A stretch of 64,000 bases of DNA from Eudorina sp. 2006-703-Eu-15 (GCA_003117195.1 BDSI01000061.1:673255-737254); one strand, 5' to 3'; counted from the stretch's first letter, positions 35,664-46,444 are shown. The notes: a model not told the origin generated them from the letters alone. Translations and numbers: made by a program.

Positions 35664-35713
35664 GGTGCTACTGGATGGCCAGGATCTGTGGGTTCAACTC
35701 CCGCAAGCACCAT
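35664..35713 (+). other. Truncated tRNA-like fold (acceptor stem and T-arm only)
   Basis: GGTGCT pairs with AGCACC. Between them are a CTGG-ATGG-CCAG hairpin and a T-arm GTGGG-TTCAACT-CCCGC with a good box B. D-arm and anticodon arm are missing, so it is not a normal tRNA; it may be a remnant, part of a SINE, or chance. Confidence 0.3.
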
Positions 35714-35853
35714 ATCAGCCTGCCAAAGCCGGCGATGACCATGTCGCGTAACCTGACTGCTGTTTTTTACCGTGCTCTTGAGGGAAGAGTCGGCTATAGT
35801 AGTTTTGGATTATGATTGCGTACGAACTTTTGTCATTTCATGAATGAATAAAC

Positions 35854-35984
35854 GTTACAGCGGACCCCAACGGGATCATCGGTGTATACCAGGGCAAGCC
35901 CCAGCAGGCCCCACCGCCAAGGCGGCAGGACACCACAACGCCGCACCCAAAAACATACCGGGCCATGACCCCACCCAGCCAGAC
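35854..35984 (+). mobile_element. 5' part of a GTTACAGC-family element
   Basis: It begins GTTACAGCGGACCCCAACGG and is nearly identical over about 130 bp to 47231-47370 (shared GTGTATACCAGGGCAAGCCC and CCACCGCCAAGGCGGCAGG). Its 3' half is replaced by the ~182-bp array. Confidence 0.75.
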
Positions 35985-37545
35985 ACCGAAACCCATCCGG
36001 ATCAGGCTTGCAGCACCGTTCCGATAGGACCCACACGAATCTGGACGTGCCGCCGCACCAGGAGACTCCCACCAAGGGTACCATCCGTCAGGGAAAAGGG
36101 CAGCCCGAGATTCGGTGAACAGGGAGTCGCGCACGGCCCGAATCGCATTCCGGGAATCGGCCCAGGGGTGAAACCCATGCGGATCAGGCTTGCAGCACCG
36201 TTCCGATAGGACCCACACGAATCTGGACGTGCCGCCGCACCAGGAGACTCCCACCAAGGGTACCATCCGTCAGGGAAAAGGGCAGCCCGGGATTCGGCGA
36301 ACAGGGAGTCGCGCACGGCCCGAATCACATTCCTGGAATCGGCCCAGGGCTTAAACCCATGCGGAACAGCCTTGCAGCACCGTTTTCGATCGCAACCCAA
36401 ACGAATCTGGACGTGCCACCGCACCAGGAGACTCCCATCAAGGGTACCATCCGTCAGGGAAAAGGGCAGCCCGGGATTCGGCGAACAGGGAGTCGCGCAC
36501 GGCCCGAATCACATTCCTGGAATTGGCCCAGGGGTGAAACCCATGCGGAACAGCCTTGCAGCACCGTTTTCGATCGCAACCCACACGAATCTGGACGTGC
36601 CACCGCACCAGGAGACTCCCATCCAGGGTACCATCCGTCAGGGAAAAGGGCAGCCCGAGATTCGGTGAACAGGGAGTCGCGCACGGCCCGAATCGCATTC
36701 CTGGAATCGGCCCAGGGCTTAAACCCATGCGGAACAGCCTTGCAGCACCGTTCCGATAGGACCCACACGAATCTGGACGTGCCGCCGCACCAGAAGGGTA
36801 CCATCCGTCAGGGAAAAGGGCAGCCCGGGATTCGGTGAACAGGGAGTCGCACACGGCCCGAATCGCATTCCTGGAATCGGCCCAGGGGTGAAACCCATGC
36901 GGAACAGCCTTGCAGCACCGTTTTCGATCGCAACCCAAACGAATCTGGACGTGCCGCCGCACCAGGAGACTCCCATCAAGGGTACCATCCGTCAGGGAAA
37001 AGGGCAGCCCGGGATTCGGTGAACAGGGAGTCGCGCACGGCCCGAATCGCATTCCTGGAATCGGCCCCAGGGCTGAACCCCATGCGGATCAGGCTTGCAG
37101 CACCGTTCCGATAGGACCCACACGAATCTGGACGTGCCGCCGCACCAGGAGACTCCCACCAAGGGTACCATCGGTCAGGGAAAAGGGCAGCCCGGGATTC
37201 GGTGAACAGGGAGTCGCGCACGGCCCGAATCGCATTCCTGGAATCGGCCCAGGGCTTAAACCCATGCGGATCAGGCTTGCAGCACCGTTCCGATAGGACC
37301 CACACGAATCTGGACGTGCCGCCGCACCAGGAGACTCCCACCAAGGGTACCATCCGTCAGGGAAAAGGGCAGCCCGGGATTCGGTGAACAGGGAGTCGCG
37401 CACGGCCCGAATCGCATTCCTGGAATCGGCCCAGGGGTGAAACCCATGCGGAACAGCCTTGCAGCACCGTTTTCGATCGCAACCCAAACGAATCTGGACG
37501 TGCCGCCGCACCATGAGACTCACATCAAGGGTACCATCCGTCAGG
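35985..37545 (+). repeat. Central tandem array, ~182-bp units, about 8.5 copies
   Basis: The unit start AACCCATGCGGA recurs near 36174, 36356, 36540, 36724, 36894, 37080, 37262 and 37443. The steps are 181-186 except one of 170 caused by a short deletion in the unit at about 36793. Two alternating variants exist (TTCCGATAGGACCCAC versus TTTTCGATCGCAACCCA). The units are unrelated to the 149-bp satellite. The array begins exactly where a GTTACAGC-type element piece (35854-35984) ends. Confidence 0.92.
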
Positions 37546-37679
37546 CGAGAGAGCCCAGTACGGAAGCACGTTTGCTGCGTGCTGCTGATTATTGCTCAAC
37601 CGTCATTGACCATTGCTCTATATGTTTATACTTACATACCATTTACCATACATTACTGCTGTCACATACTTTTGCCATC

Positions 37680-37991
37680 ATGCAGAATGCTGCTTTACAG
37701 CTTGACCAAGTTGACCCTGTTTTGTACGTATCATACGTTCATCCCATGGACGCTCGCAAGAACTGTACAAGATTTTTGATGTAAAATGCTGTCCAGTTGC
37801 CTTGTCTCTTAGCGTTCTGGCAGCTTTCGGGGCTGGCTTCGCAAGCGACAGAATCCGACAGACCGATGACATGGCTTTCATATTGGGCCGTGAGTACGCA
37901 TGCTGCTGAGAAGACAATGATGTTGGTGTGTTATTTTGCAGCCCTTGGTTCGCATTTCTTCTGCTGTTCTGCCGACGGCATCGACGGTTGA
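37680..37991 (+). CDS. Possible three-exon mini-gene inside the 9.1-kb inverted-repeat block
   Basis: Exons 37680-37723, 37813-37889 and 37942-37991 join in phase to 56 residues (start MQNAALQLDQVDPV, middle VLAAFGAGFASDRIRQTDDM, end SHFFCCSADGIDG, TGA). Splice sites are strong (GTACGT, GTGAGT; TCTTAG, TTGCAG). The introns are very short (89 and 52 nt) and the region is AT-rich. No homologue is recognised. It could be cargo of the element or a coincidence of short open frames. Confidence 0.3.
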
Positions 37992-38050
37992 CTTTCCCCA
38001 ATCTTAATAGGTCACTGAAACGACGTTGTACATATCACATAAATTTTGCG

Positions 38051-38245
38051 ATGTATATATTCCGCGAGGCTACCAGACAGGGAGCAAGTGCGCGGAAAAC
38101 TAAATGGAGAACGACAGGGCTGAGTTACAACCATCTGTATTCCCATTACAGGAGAAACGTGGTTAACGAGGGACCGACTGAAGTGCCTGCTGAGGCACCT
38201 ACGCTGGAGCCGGTGGAGCACAGCAGCTGTGGGGCGAGCGGCTAA
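38051..38245 (+). CDS. Short open frame, hypothetical, inside the 9.1-kb block
   Basis: A 64-residue frame with a basic first half (ATRQGASARKTKWRTTG) and an acidic, Pro/Glu-rich second half (NEGPTEVPAEAPTLEPVEHS) that looks like real protein. A following open frame, 38272-38475, has a similar polar end. Both may be exons of one decayed or unrecognised cargo gene between the mini-gene and the right satellite arm. Confidence 0.25.
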   Translation: MYIFREATRQGASARKTKWRTTGLSYNHLYSHYRRNVVNEGPTEVPAEAPTLEPVEHSSCGASG

Positions 38246-38739
38246 GCAAAGCGGCTAGTTGTTGCAAAGCCATGATCGCTTCGGGGGGCGCGGGGGCAGG
38301 GCGGCTGGGGCCAAGGCGGCTGGGGGCGGACAGTCCGGGCGAGGGAAGTCCACGTAGTGCGGGAAGGAACATCGAAGAAGGCACCCAAGCGCAACCGGCG
38401 GTAGCTGAATCATCGTACTTGGATCAGAACAATGAAATAGGGCAGGGGTTGTACGGGGCTCGTGCGTGCACATGACCGATAACTGACTGACCAAGGAGGT
38501 TTGCTGAAAAAAAGAGGAAGTGTTACCTGTCGTGGTTTCATTTCGCAATAAGCGCATTGGGGAATGTCGTACAGTGACTGCCAGTCCGGTGTGCTTTGGG
38601 TGTGGTCGTGTTTCTGCTTGCGGGCCATTAAGGTTGCATTCAGCCTCTGTGTTGCAACATCCCGGACTGTGTTCGGGCACATAACCAGGACGATCTGTTG
38701 TTACAGACCAGACGCGCCCCCAGCGTCCTGGTCCTAGGC

Positions 38740-41060
38740 GCGGGAGCAGCAGCCAGCGAGCACCGACGATCGGCCTGCCCAATTTCCTGCGGTACCGAAT
38801 ACAGCTCGCCGGATACATCTATTCAAAATATGTATCGTAGGCTATAGCCGCGGCCGCAATGCTATCTCCGGGTGTAAGGTGCGGGAGTAGCACTTCCATG
38901 GCTGGCGAGCACCGACGACCAGCCCGCCCAATTTCCTGCGGTACCGAATTAAGCTCGCCGGATACATCCATCCATATTATGTGTCGAAGGCTATAGCCGG
39001 CCGCATTGCTGTCTCCTGGTGTACAGCGAGGAGCAGCACTTGCATTGCCAGCGAGCACCGACGACCGGCCCGCCCAATTTCCTGCGGTACCGAATTAAGC
39101 TCGCCGGATACATCTATCCATATTATGTATCGTAGGCTATAGCCCGGGCGCAATGCTATCTCCCGGTGTAAAGCGAGGGAGCAGCACTTGCATTGCCAGC
39201 GAGCACCGACGACCGGCCTGCCCAATTTCCTGCGGTAAAGCATACAGCTCGCCGGATACATCTATTTAAATTATGTATTGTTGGCTATAGCCCGGGCGCA
39301 ATGCTATCTCTCGGGGTTAGGTGCGGGAGCAGCACTTGCATAGCCAGCGAGCACCGACGACCGGCCTGCCCAATTTCCTGCGGTACCGAATTAAGCTCGC
39401 CGGATACATCTATCCATATTATATATCGTAGGCTACAGCCCGGGGCGCAATGCTATCTCCCGGTGTTAGGTGCGGGAGCAGCACTTGCATTGCCAGCGAG
39501 CACCGACGACCAGCCCACCCCATTTCCTGCGGTAAAGCAGACAGCTCACCGGATACAACTGTTCAAAGTATGTATGGTAGATTATAACCCCGGGCGCATG
39601 ACGACCTATTGGTCTTAGAAGCGGGAGCAGCGCTTGCATTGCCAGCGAGCACCGACGACCAGCCTGCCCAAGTTCCTGCGGTACCGAATACAGCTCGCCG
39701 GATACATCTATTCAAAATATGTATGGTAGATTATAGCCCCGGGCGCATGATGACCTATTGGTCTTAGAAGCGGGAGCAGCACTTGCATTGCCAGCGAGCA
39801 CCGACGACCAGCCCACCCCATTTCCTGCGGTAACGCAGACAGCTCGCCGGATACATCTATTCAAAGTATGTATGGTAGACGATAGCCCCGGGAGCATGAT
39901 GACCTACTGGTCTTAGAAGCGGGATCAGCACTTGCATTGCCAGTGAGCACCGACGACCAGCCTGCCCAAGTTCCTGCGGTACCGAATACAGCTCGCCGGA
40001 TACATCTATTCAAAATATGTATGGTAGATTATAGCCCCGGGCGCATGATGACCTATTGGTCTTAGAAGCGGGAGCAGCACTTGCATTGCCAGCGAGCACC
40101 GACGACCAGCCCACCCCATTTCCTGCGGTAACGCAGACAGCTCGCCGGATACATCTATTCAAAGTATGTATGGTAGACGATAGCCCCGGGCGCATGATGA
40201 CCTACTGGTCTTAGAAGCGGGATCAGCACTTGCATTGCCAGCGAGCACCGACGACCAGCCTGCCCAAGTTCCTGCGGTACCGAGTTAAGCTCGCCGGATA
40301 CATCTATTTAAATTATGTATTGTTGGCTATAGCCCCGGGCGCAATGCTATCTCCCGGTGTTAGGTGCGGGAGCAGCACTTCCATGGCTGGCGAGCACCGA
40401 CGACCGGCCTGCCCAATTTCCTGCGGTACCGAATTAAGCTCGCCGGATACATCTATTTAAAATATGTATTGTTGGCTATAGCCCGGGGCGCAATGTTATC
40501 TCCCGGTGTTAGGTGCGGGAGCAGCACTTCCAAGGCTGGCGAGCACCGACGACCAGTCCTTCCCATTTCCTGCGGTAACGCAGACAGCTCGCCGGATACA
40601 TCTGTTCGAATTATGTATGGTAGACGATAGCCCCGGGCGCATGATGACCTACTGGTCTTAGAAGCGGGATCAGCACTTGCATTGCCAGCGAGCACCGACG
40701 ACCAGCCTGCCCAAGTTCCTGCGGTACCGAGTTAAGCTCGCCGGATACATCTATGCAAAATATGTATCGTAGACTATAGCCGCGGCCGCATTGCTGTCTC
40801 CCGGTGTTAGGTGCGGGAGCAGCACTTCCATGGCTGGCGAGCACCGACGACCAGCCCTCCCCATTTCCTGCGGTAACGCAGACAGCTCGCCGGATACATC
40901 TGTTTAAAGTATTCATTTGAGAGTATGGAAACGCGCGCATTGCGACTTCCCTGTGTTATGCTCGCGAGCAGCGGCTTCCATGGCCAGCGAGCAGCGACGA
41001 CCGGTCCGGCCGATTTCCTGCAGTAACGCATAAAGCCGCCGGATACATCTATATAGAATA
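38740..41060 (-). repeat. Right-arm tandem array, 149-bp units, about 16 copies, inverted relative to the left arm
   Basis: GCGAGCACCGACGACC recurs from 38756 to 40987 with steps of 146-150, mostly 149. On the minus strand each unit has TCCGGCGAGCTTAATTCGG, then CGTCGGTGCTCGCCAGCCAT, matching the order TCCGGCGAGCTT ... GGCGTCGGTGCTCGCTGTCC of the left array. Even and odd units show a higher-order pattern between about 39500 and 40240, where a 298-bp pair is repeated almost unchanged. Confidence 0.9.
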
Positions 41061-41372
41061 AGCAAACAAACCTTCTTCGGCGGGCGCATTTCGGAGGCAC
41101 AGTCATATTCTGGATTACTTGTACGCAATGCTCGGCAAGCTTCTTTCCGAATTCAACGGCGAATTAAGACGCTCCTCGACTTTATTAAAACATGGAGTAA
41201 ATAGCTTTTCATCAAATTCATTTGTTTCCGCTAGCACCGTGTGGTTCGGAAGCATACTAAAGTGCAGTGCATGGCCTTGCATCGAGGGAAGATCGCCATG
41301 CTCGCTACTTGATTCAATAGAACATAATTAACTACATATATTGGCGCCATGAGCATGGAGATCTGCTGTCCG

Positions 41373-41430
41373 ATGCTCGCTGCCGGCTAGTCCGGTAATT
41401 AGCGAGCATGCTCGGAGCACGGTTGTCCGG
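41373..41430 (-). repeat. Right terminal inverted repeat of the 9.1-kb block
   Basis: 58 bp, perfect reverse complement of 32341-32398. Confidence 0.93.
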
Positions 41431-41439
41431 TCGGGTCGC

Positions 41440-41833
41440 TTACTGCTTCACCGCCGAGTCGAGTCGGGACCCAACGTAGACGACGAGGAGTATCGTTTTG
41501 TCCCGCTGGCCATTTTTCTTGATCACGAAGTCCGGAGTTAAACCGCGCAGCAGCTGCAGTATCGGTGGATTGCTTCGAATGTCGTCCTCAGTCAGGAAGA
41601 CCTCATCGTTCTTGTCAAGCAGGTCCGCAATCATCAAGCACAGGTAGTCGTGCAGCATCCTGTTGTTGTCCTGCATTTACCCCGCGATGGACAGTTTTTC
41701 TGTGACTGTTGTCATCGCCGTGTCATCCTTTGCATATGTATGATTCACGAGGTAGGAAATGCCCTCATTCTCCATCCAACCCCGCGGAACGTGAAATAAT
41801 TTGCGGGAGTCTGCGTACTGGGAGTTCGCCATA
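41440..41833 (-). pseudogene. Small nuclease-like reading frame interrupted by one in-frame TAA
   Basis: From ATG at 41833 the frame reads MANSQYADSRKLFHVPRGW and runs 51 codons to TAA at 41680-41678. It resumes without a frame change at the adjacent ATG (41676; MQDNNRMLHDYLCLMIADLL) and ends at 41440. Both halves look like real protein. The second half contains TPDFVIKKNGQRDKTILLVV, which has the shape of a PD-(D/E)xK core (Pro-Asp, then a hydrophobic strand with Lys), but the expected acidic residue before Lys is not clear, so this is a weak guess. The 3' end lies just outside the right terminal repeat of the 9.1-kb block. It may be a decayed element gene, two overlapping cistrons, or a read-through product. 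Confidence 0.4.
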
Positions 41834-41905
41834 TTGCAAGATTATAGGCTTAAATTGCCATATAAGCTTACGTCGTCGTTATTGTGTTAAGGAACATCAC
41901 TGCAG

Positions 41906-42642
41906 GGTTTCTAAGACGAATTCAAATAATTTTTGAAAACCAAGCTTCCCTGGAGCGCGACCGGGCTGGTTCGCAGGAGGTACGACCCTCGTCCACCACA
42001 ACCACCCACGACCCACCGTGTGTCTTTCAAATGGGCGCGTGACGATCAAGCATTTTTATGGACGATCCACACCATGGAAACGGACGACAGCGACAGCCGA
42101 AGTGATATTCGGATTAGGAGGACGGCGCCGAACAGCAGCTGGGAGAGGCGGCAGACGAGCTCAAGGGCGAGGACGTCAGGGCGCACGACCGTGTTGCCAA
42201 TGGGGGTGACTCCGACGGCAGCGAATTACGAGAAATCACCGGCATTGCCAAGCTCGGCGGACTGGCACTCCTCTTTGGGCCACAGGAAGCATTTCTGGTT
42301 ACGTAAGGGCCCTCTGGAGCAGCGACACGGGTGAGCAAATCATCCGTGTAAAAACGCATCGTCCATGCTTAGATAGGGTCGCTTTGAATGCCGGCAGGAA
42401 TCGCTTCTGTGCCTCACTTCCTCACTGCCTCTTTGACGGATCCGCGGCCGCAACGTCCCTTCAGCCCAAAGCCACACAGCCTGCCAACATGCAAGTTTGC
42501 ACATCAGTTTTCATGGCAACGAGAACGCAAGCAACTAACCGGTGCGGGACCACCACCCTGCCTTCCTGCTGAGACGTCCAGATCCTCCGAATCCCTATGG
42601 ACATCATGCGGGCTCAAACAGCCAAGCGTGAAGCCCGGATGA
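41906..42642 (+). CDS. Possible three-exon 3' end of an unrecognised gene
   Basis: Exons 41906-41979, 42118-42302 and 42465-42642 join in phase. The donors are GTACGA and GTAAGG, and the acceptors GCAG, TTAG and TTCAG. The middle exon reads EDGAEQQLGEAADELKGEDV ... ITGIAKLGGLALLFGPQEAF, an acidic helix followed by a hydrophobic stretch. The last exon is Pro/Ser-rich and ends in TGA. The 5' end is not defined; the chain would have to start further left, next to the terminal repeat. No family is recognised. The case rests on phase and composition only. Confidence 0.33.
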
Positions 42643-43213
42643 GCCCAACTGTCTGCCCCCTCCATACCCTGCCTCCCACTGCCCGGACGATGCCGTACAC
42701 AATCCACACCATATGCGCACGGCAGACACAGCAACCGTGTGTATTACATCCAGCATGAATAGATCCTACATATCCCTACGGCACCTACGAGCTATCTGGG
42801 CCCGTTGGAACACCCGGTCGGGGTACGGGTGCACCTTGTAACGGTTACATTACATATATCCCTAGTTGAGCGACGAACGTCGCACGCACTCCATCGTATA
42901 CCACCGCCAGTGGCGCTCTGGACATGGCCTCCTGCAGAGGGAGGCTGCGGACTGCGGCCTCCCTCGCAATTCGCTAGGCGACCCAGCCCACCCATGTCCG
43001 AACCCCTTAACCCTGCGTCACCCCTAAACGCCCGAGTGCTTCCTGCCATGCATAGAACTGCCGTTGCTGTCCTCGCGTTGTTCCGTAGTCCCGCGCTTGC
43101 GCTCTGCTTTGAATGGATGGTACGAAGAAGGAAGCGAAGGACTGCATTGCGCTCCGAAACCCAAAAGGGTGCAACTTGCTATTGCGTGTGCGTGCTCCGG
43201 AACCTGCACGTTT
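42643..43213. other. 3' flank of copy A
   Basis: No gene seen. The part around 42880-42960 (CTGGACATGGCCTCCTGC) is the inverted counterpart of the copy C 3' flank near 55520-55560, so the duplication extends beyond the stop codon. Confidence 0.5.
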
Positions 43214-45735
43214 TTAGCACGGCACCGAGCACAAGGTGTACAACTTGGCGTACGACCGCATCTGCTCCATAGGCATCAGCACTTTCCGTATATTGGCCGC
43301 TGAGATGGTCAGCAGCCGCGAGTAACGGTTGGCCTCGCCGTACGAGATCAGGTAGTTGGTTCCGTTGGGCCCGATGCGCTCCAAGCCCGCGGGGAAGGTG
43401 ACCCCCGAGTGGTAGTAGGCGCAGGGGATCAGGCCGAAGCTCATGTGCGTGATCTCGTACGGCGGTGTCGCCAGGAACCTGTGGGGCGGGTTGGGCAAGG
43501 AGGCACAATGCAAGGCGGTGCTGGGAGAGGTCGTTGAAGTGCCGAGCTGGTTAACGGCTAACGGATGACCAGGTTCGGACCACCGGAAGGCTATAGGGCC
43601 AACATGGAGCCCAGGGAAGCATATGGAGGGCTGGAAGCAAACTGACGTACTCAGTCAAGAACCCAACTTGGTGCGGCCGGGGAATGCCGTACACGATTCA
43701 CGCCTGCGCGCCAGGTGTCTTCCAATGCGGGGGCCCCCGCCGCGGCAACTAACCCATGCTGTCCCATGGATGGATAGTCAATCCTCATCGTAGACACAAC
43801 GAACCCAAGGCGCTTCCAACGATCCCCTTACGTCGACTAAGGGTCCACCTTGTAACGGTGGCATTAATCCAAGTACTCGAGGGTAAAACTACTCGTACCT
43901 GTAGAAGAAGAAAGCGTACTCCTTGTAATGGTGCGGGTGCAGCCGGCCCTCGTGCATGAACTGGAAGAAAGTGCGAGGCCGCTGATCGGAGGCGCGATCG
44001 ACGAGCGCCTCGCAGGTGGGCCTCACGGCGCCGGGCTGATTGGTGGGGTCGTGGAAACACACGGCTGCCGCACGCACGTGGCCCACGGCCAAGTACGACA
44101 ACCCATCGTCGTACAGGATGGCGGGCGTGGATCCCGCGAACTCCAGTACACCTTGGTACAGGCGGTTTATTTCTGCGAAGAAGGACTCGTTGGATGCCAC
44201 GCTGTCGAAAGCGGATTTGATCAGCGGTTCGTGGTAGGAGCCAAAATCCAGGACGCTGTGCGGCGCAAAACTCGGAAAGATGGGGTACGACATGCGGCTC
44301 GAGCCGTCGTGGGGCACCTGCGTGAGCACACAACAGCCTTGCTGTCAGTGCCGTACCAACCGAAAGAAGTGCCGTACGGAAACGGCATGAAAGCAGTACG
44401 GCCGCACTGCTGGCAGCTAGCACTCACCCAGTTCTTCTCAACCTGAGATGCGGATCCGCCGGGGTGACCGGGTAACCCGGGTCCAAGGGTGGCAGTACAG
44501 GCCATGGGGATGGGGGATGGGGGAGCGGGCACAAGGATCAAGGTTTAGTTAAGTGAAAGTATCGGGCTCGACACTAGAACACCCCAGAGCCCAGACTGCC
44601 TGTTTGCACAGATTAGTACGGCGGCATCACATGCGCTATGAACCCCACCAACCCGATATATACTTCATGACCAGGTTCCATGTCTTCCGTACTTACGTAC
44701 TACGCTCGTTTGGGCCTGGCGGCTGCGGATTGTGGAGCACGTCCGCGTGTTAGGGGGAAAGGGATCCCAACACTCCCTAGCTGCGGCCGCCGGCCGAGTT
44801 GAGGTCACCTTGCCCCGTCCCCCATATCCCGGCCACCGGGGCCTCTCCAAGCCTTCCGGTGCCTTCCTCCGCGCCGTCCCGACCCGCGGGTCACCTTGCG
44901 CATGTCGGTGAACCACAGCACGCGGCTGCCGCCCAGCCCCAGCTCGCACTGCATGTCGCCCGACGCCGGAGTGACGCAGTGCACCTCCACCGGGGCCACC
45001 GTCATGAAGCCGCCCTGCGGCGAGTGGGCCAGCAGCCACACCGACCCGTCGCCGTCCTTGAACAGCCGCCCATCCTCCAACTCGACGTCGACCTGCACAT
45101 AACCCGTTCGGGGCTGAACGTTAGCAGCAACAGTATGGCAGTTACGACAGCACGACAGTACGGCAGTTGCAACAGTACGGCGAAGGTTTACGACGTTGGC
45201 TGCAGACGTGCCGACATGAGGCTGCGGTCCGAGGCAGGGATGCGAGAGCTTTTCTCGTCGACTGCCAGCCACTGGATTGCGGTTGTGCTCGAGCCCCAAT
45301 TCCTTAATGCCGCAGCACCTGCGTCAAGCCGGCCAGCGTATGATTGAGACCTCCATCGGGGCTCCAAACGGTTCGTGTGACGGCCAGAACGAGCGAGTTT
45401 GAGCCCTTCCAACCGTCGTTGGTAATCAATGGTATCAAAAGATTTGGCTCGGCCTCGCAGCCAAGAGACGGTAGGCGGGCCTTATACGCACGAGCGGCCC
45501 ACAAGAGGATGTCTCCTCGAAGACGTGTAACTGACGGATTGAAGATACACACGCCAGTTGGGATGTTCGCGCCGTGCAGCAGGGCCGAGATGTCTTGTAT
45601 GTGCTCAAATATCGGCGATCCATCCGCGGGTTCAAGCTGGCATTCGGGGTGGACGTTTGGTTGGAAGCCCCAGGCGAGCTGAGCGAGGGCGATACCGAAC
45701 AAAGAAATGAGGACAGTTTTCGATATTAATGTCAT
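43214..45735 (-). CDS. Secreted/lumenal beta-propeller glycosidase- or glycosyltransferase-like protein, copy A
   Basis: Five exons, 437 residues: 45735-45319, 45092-44895, 44442-44428 (15-nt microexon), 44317-43899, 43478-43214 (TAA). The N-terminus has a hydrophobic signal-like segment (VLISLFGIALAQLAWG). Blade-like motifs follow in order: VCIFNPSVTRLRGD with LLWAARAYKAR, DGRLFKDGDGSVWLLAHSP, VEKNWVP across the microexon, STPAILYDDGLSYLAVGHVR, and a last block with AYYHSGVTFPAGLERIGPNG and YLISYGEANRYSRLL. NPS, the (E/D)DxRLF motif and EKNW are what I associate with five-bladed propeller carbohydrate enzymes of the GH43/GH130 type, so a role on cell-wall or glycoprotein sugars is inferred, not shown. 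Several Cys suggest an oxidising compartment. Its introns are nearly identical to those of copy C. Confidence 0.84.
44428..44442 (-). other. 15-nt microexon of copy A
   Basis: GTTGAGAAGAACTGG, flanked by CAG on the 5' side and GTGAGT on the 3' side, encodes VEKNW in phase 0. The identical exon is at 54054-54068 in copy C, and a changed one (GGCGAAAAGACCTGG) is at 49991-49977 in copy B. Leaving it out keeps the frame but removes a motif that is central in the family. Confidence 0.82.
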
Positions 45736-46444
45736 ATTAATTTGATTTGATGTATATGATGAGAAATGGAGATGTGTTTGGGGACCTCCGGACGCGACGG
45801 CGAGCGGGCCGCGAAGGATTACGGCGGTCCACGCGGTCGACAGAGCACGTGCTCCTATAACACCAGAGCTTTTGTAATATCATAAATAAAATTATATTTT
45901 TATTGAAACGGTGTTCACGATGCTTTCCACGCTGGTGAGGAGCACTTCGAATAATTTGTTCGATGTGCCCGTACGCTGAGGCGGATCGTCTCCTTGCCCG
46001 AGGATGCGCTAATTAAAAAGCGACAATATCTCAGAATACATAATTTTATATAAAAATGCAATCTCAATCATAATTTTTACGTGCTGCCTAAGTCGCGCGG
46101 TCGCTGCAGCATTTCCAGTCACACAGCAGAATATCGACCGACTGCGATCCGCGACGTCCTGCGCTCTCTCGCTTGTCCGAACTATAACTCCAATCCTCCT
46201 TGGTAATTCTCAATCATCAGCAGTAGATGTCACTCATGCCCTCTCATGCTGGCCACCAACGACAACGGTTACAAGGAACGGCCAGCAATGTACGCACACA
46301 CGCGCGCATGCATGGCTACCTTTGTCCGGATAACTTCAAGTACGGACGTCTTTGTCAAGCATCCTTGAGGATTAACATCACCCGAGGACTCATTGACTCA
46401 CCGAACCGCACCGAAGCTGGATGGGACAGGATGAATGCATGACC
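45736..46444. other. AT-rich 5' flank of copy A
   Basis: Upstream of the copy A start codon and up to the first GTTACAGC element; no open frame of interest. Likely promoter of copy A. Confidence 0.5.

Larger units (their letters stand above)
32341..41430. mobile_element. 9.1-kb Foldback-like element with 58-bp perfect inverted ends and satellite arms
   Basis: The first 58 bp (32341-32398, starting CCGGACAACCGTGCTCCGAG) and the last 58 bp (41373-41430, ending GCACGGTTGTCCGG) are exact reverse complements. Weaker inverted similarity continues inwards for about 45 bp in AT-rich DNA and outwards for about 20 bp. Inside each end lies a tandem array of 149-bp units; the two arrays are related in inverted orientation. 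Foldback transposons of animals have such long inverted arms made of tandem repeats. No transposase was recognised in the core, so it would be non-autonomous or of unknown mechanism. The target duplication is not obvious. Confidence 0.68.

Noticed and set aside
35838..37523. Open frames of 90-200 codons on both strands of the ~182-bp array
   Set aside because: They are by-products of the repeat; both strands are open and the frames break at the unit with the 13-bp deletion.
36000..37545. CRISPR array
   Set aside because: The units are nearly identical over their whole length with no variable spacers, and the DNA is eukaryotic; the same applies to the 149-bp arrays.
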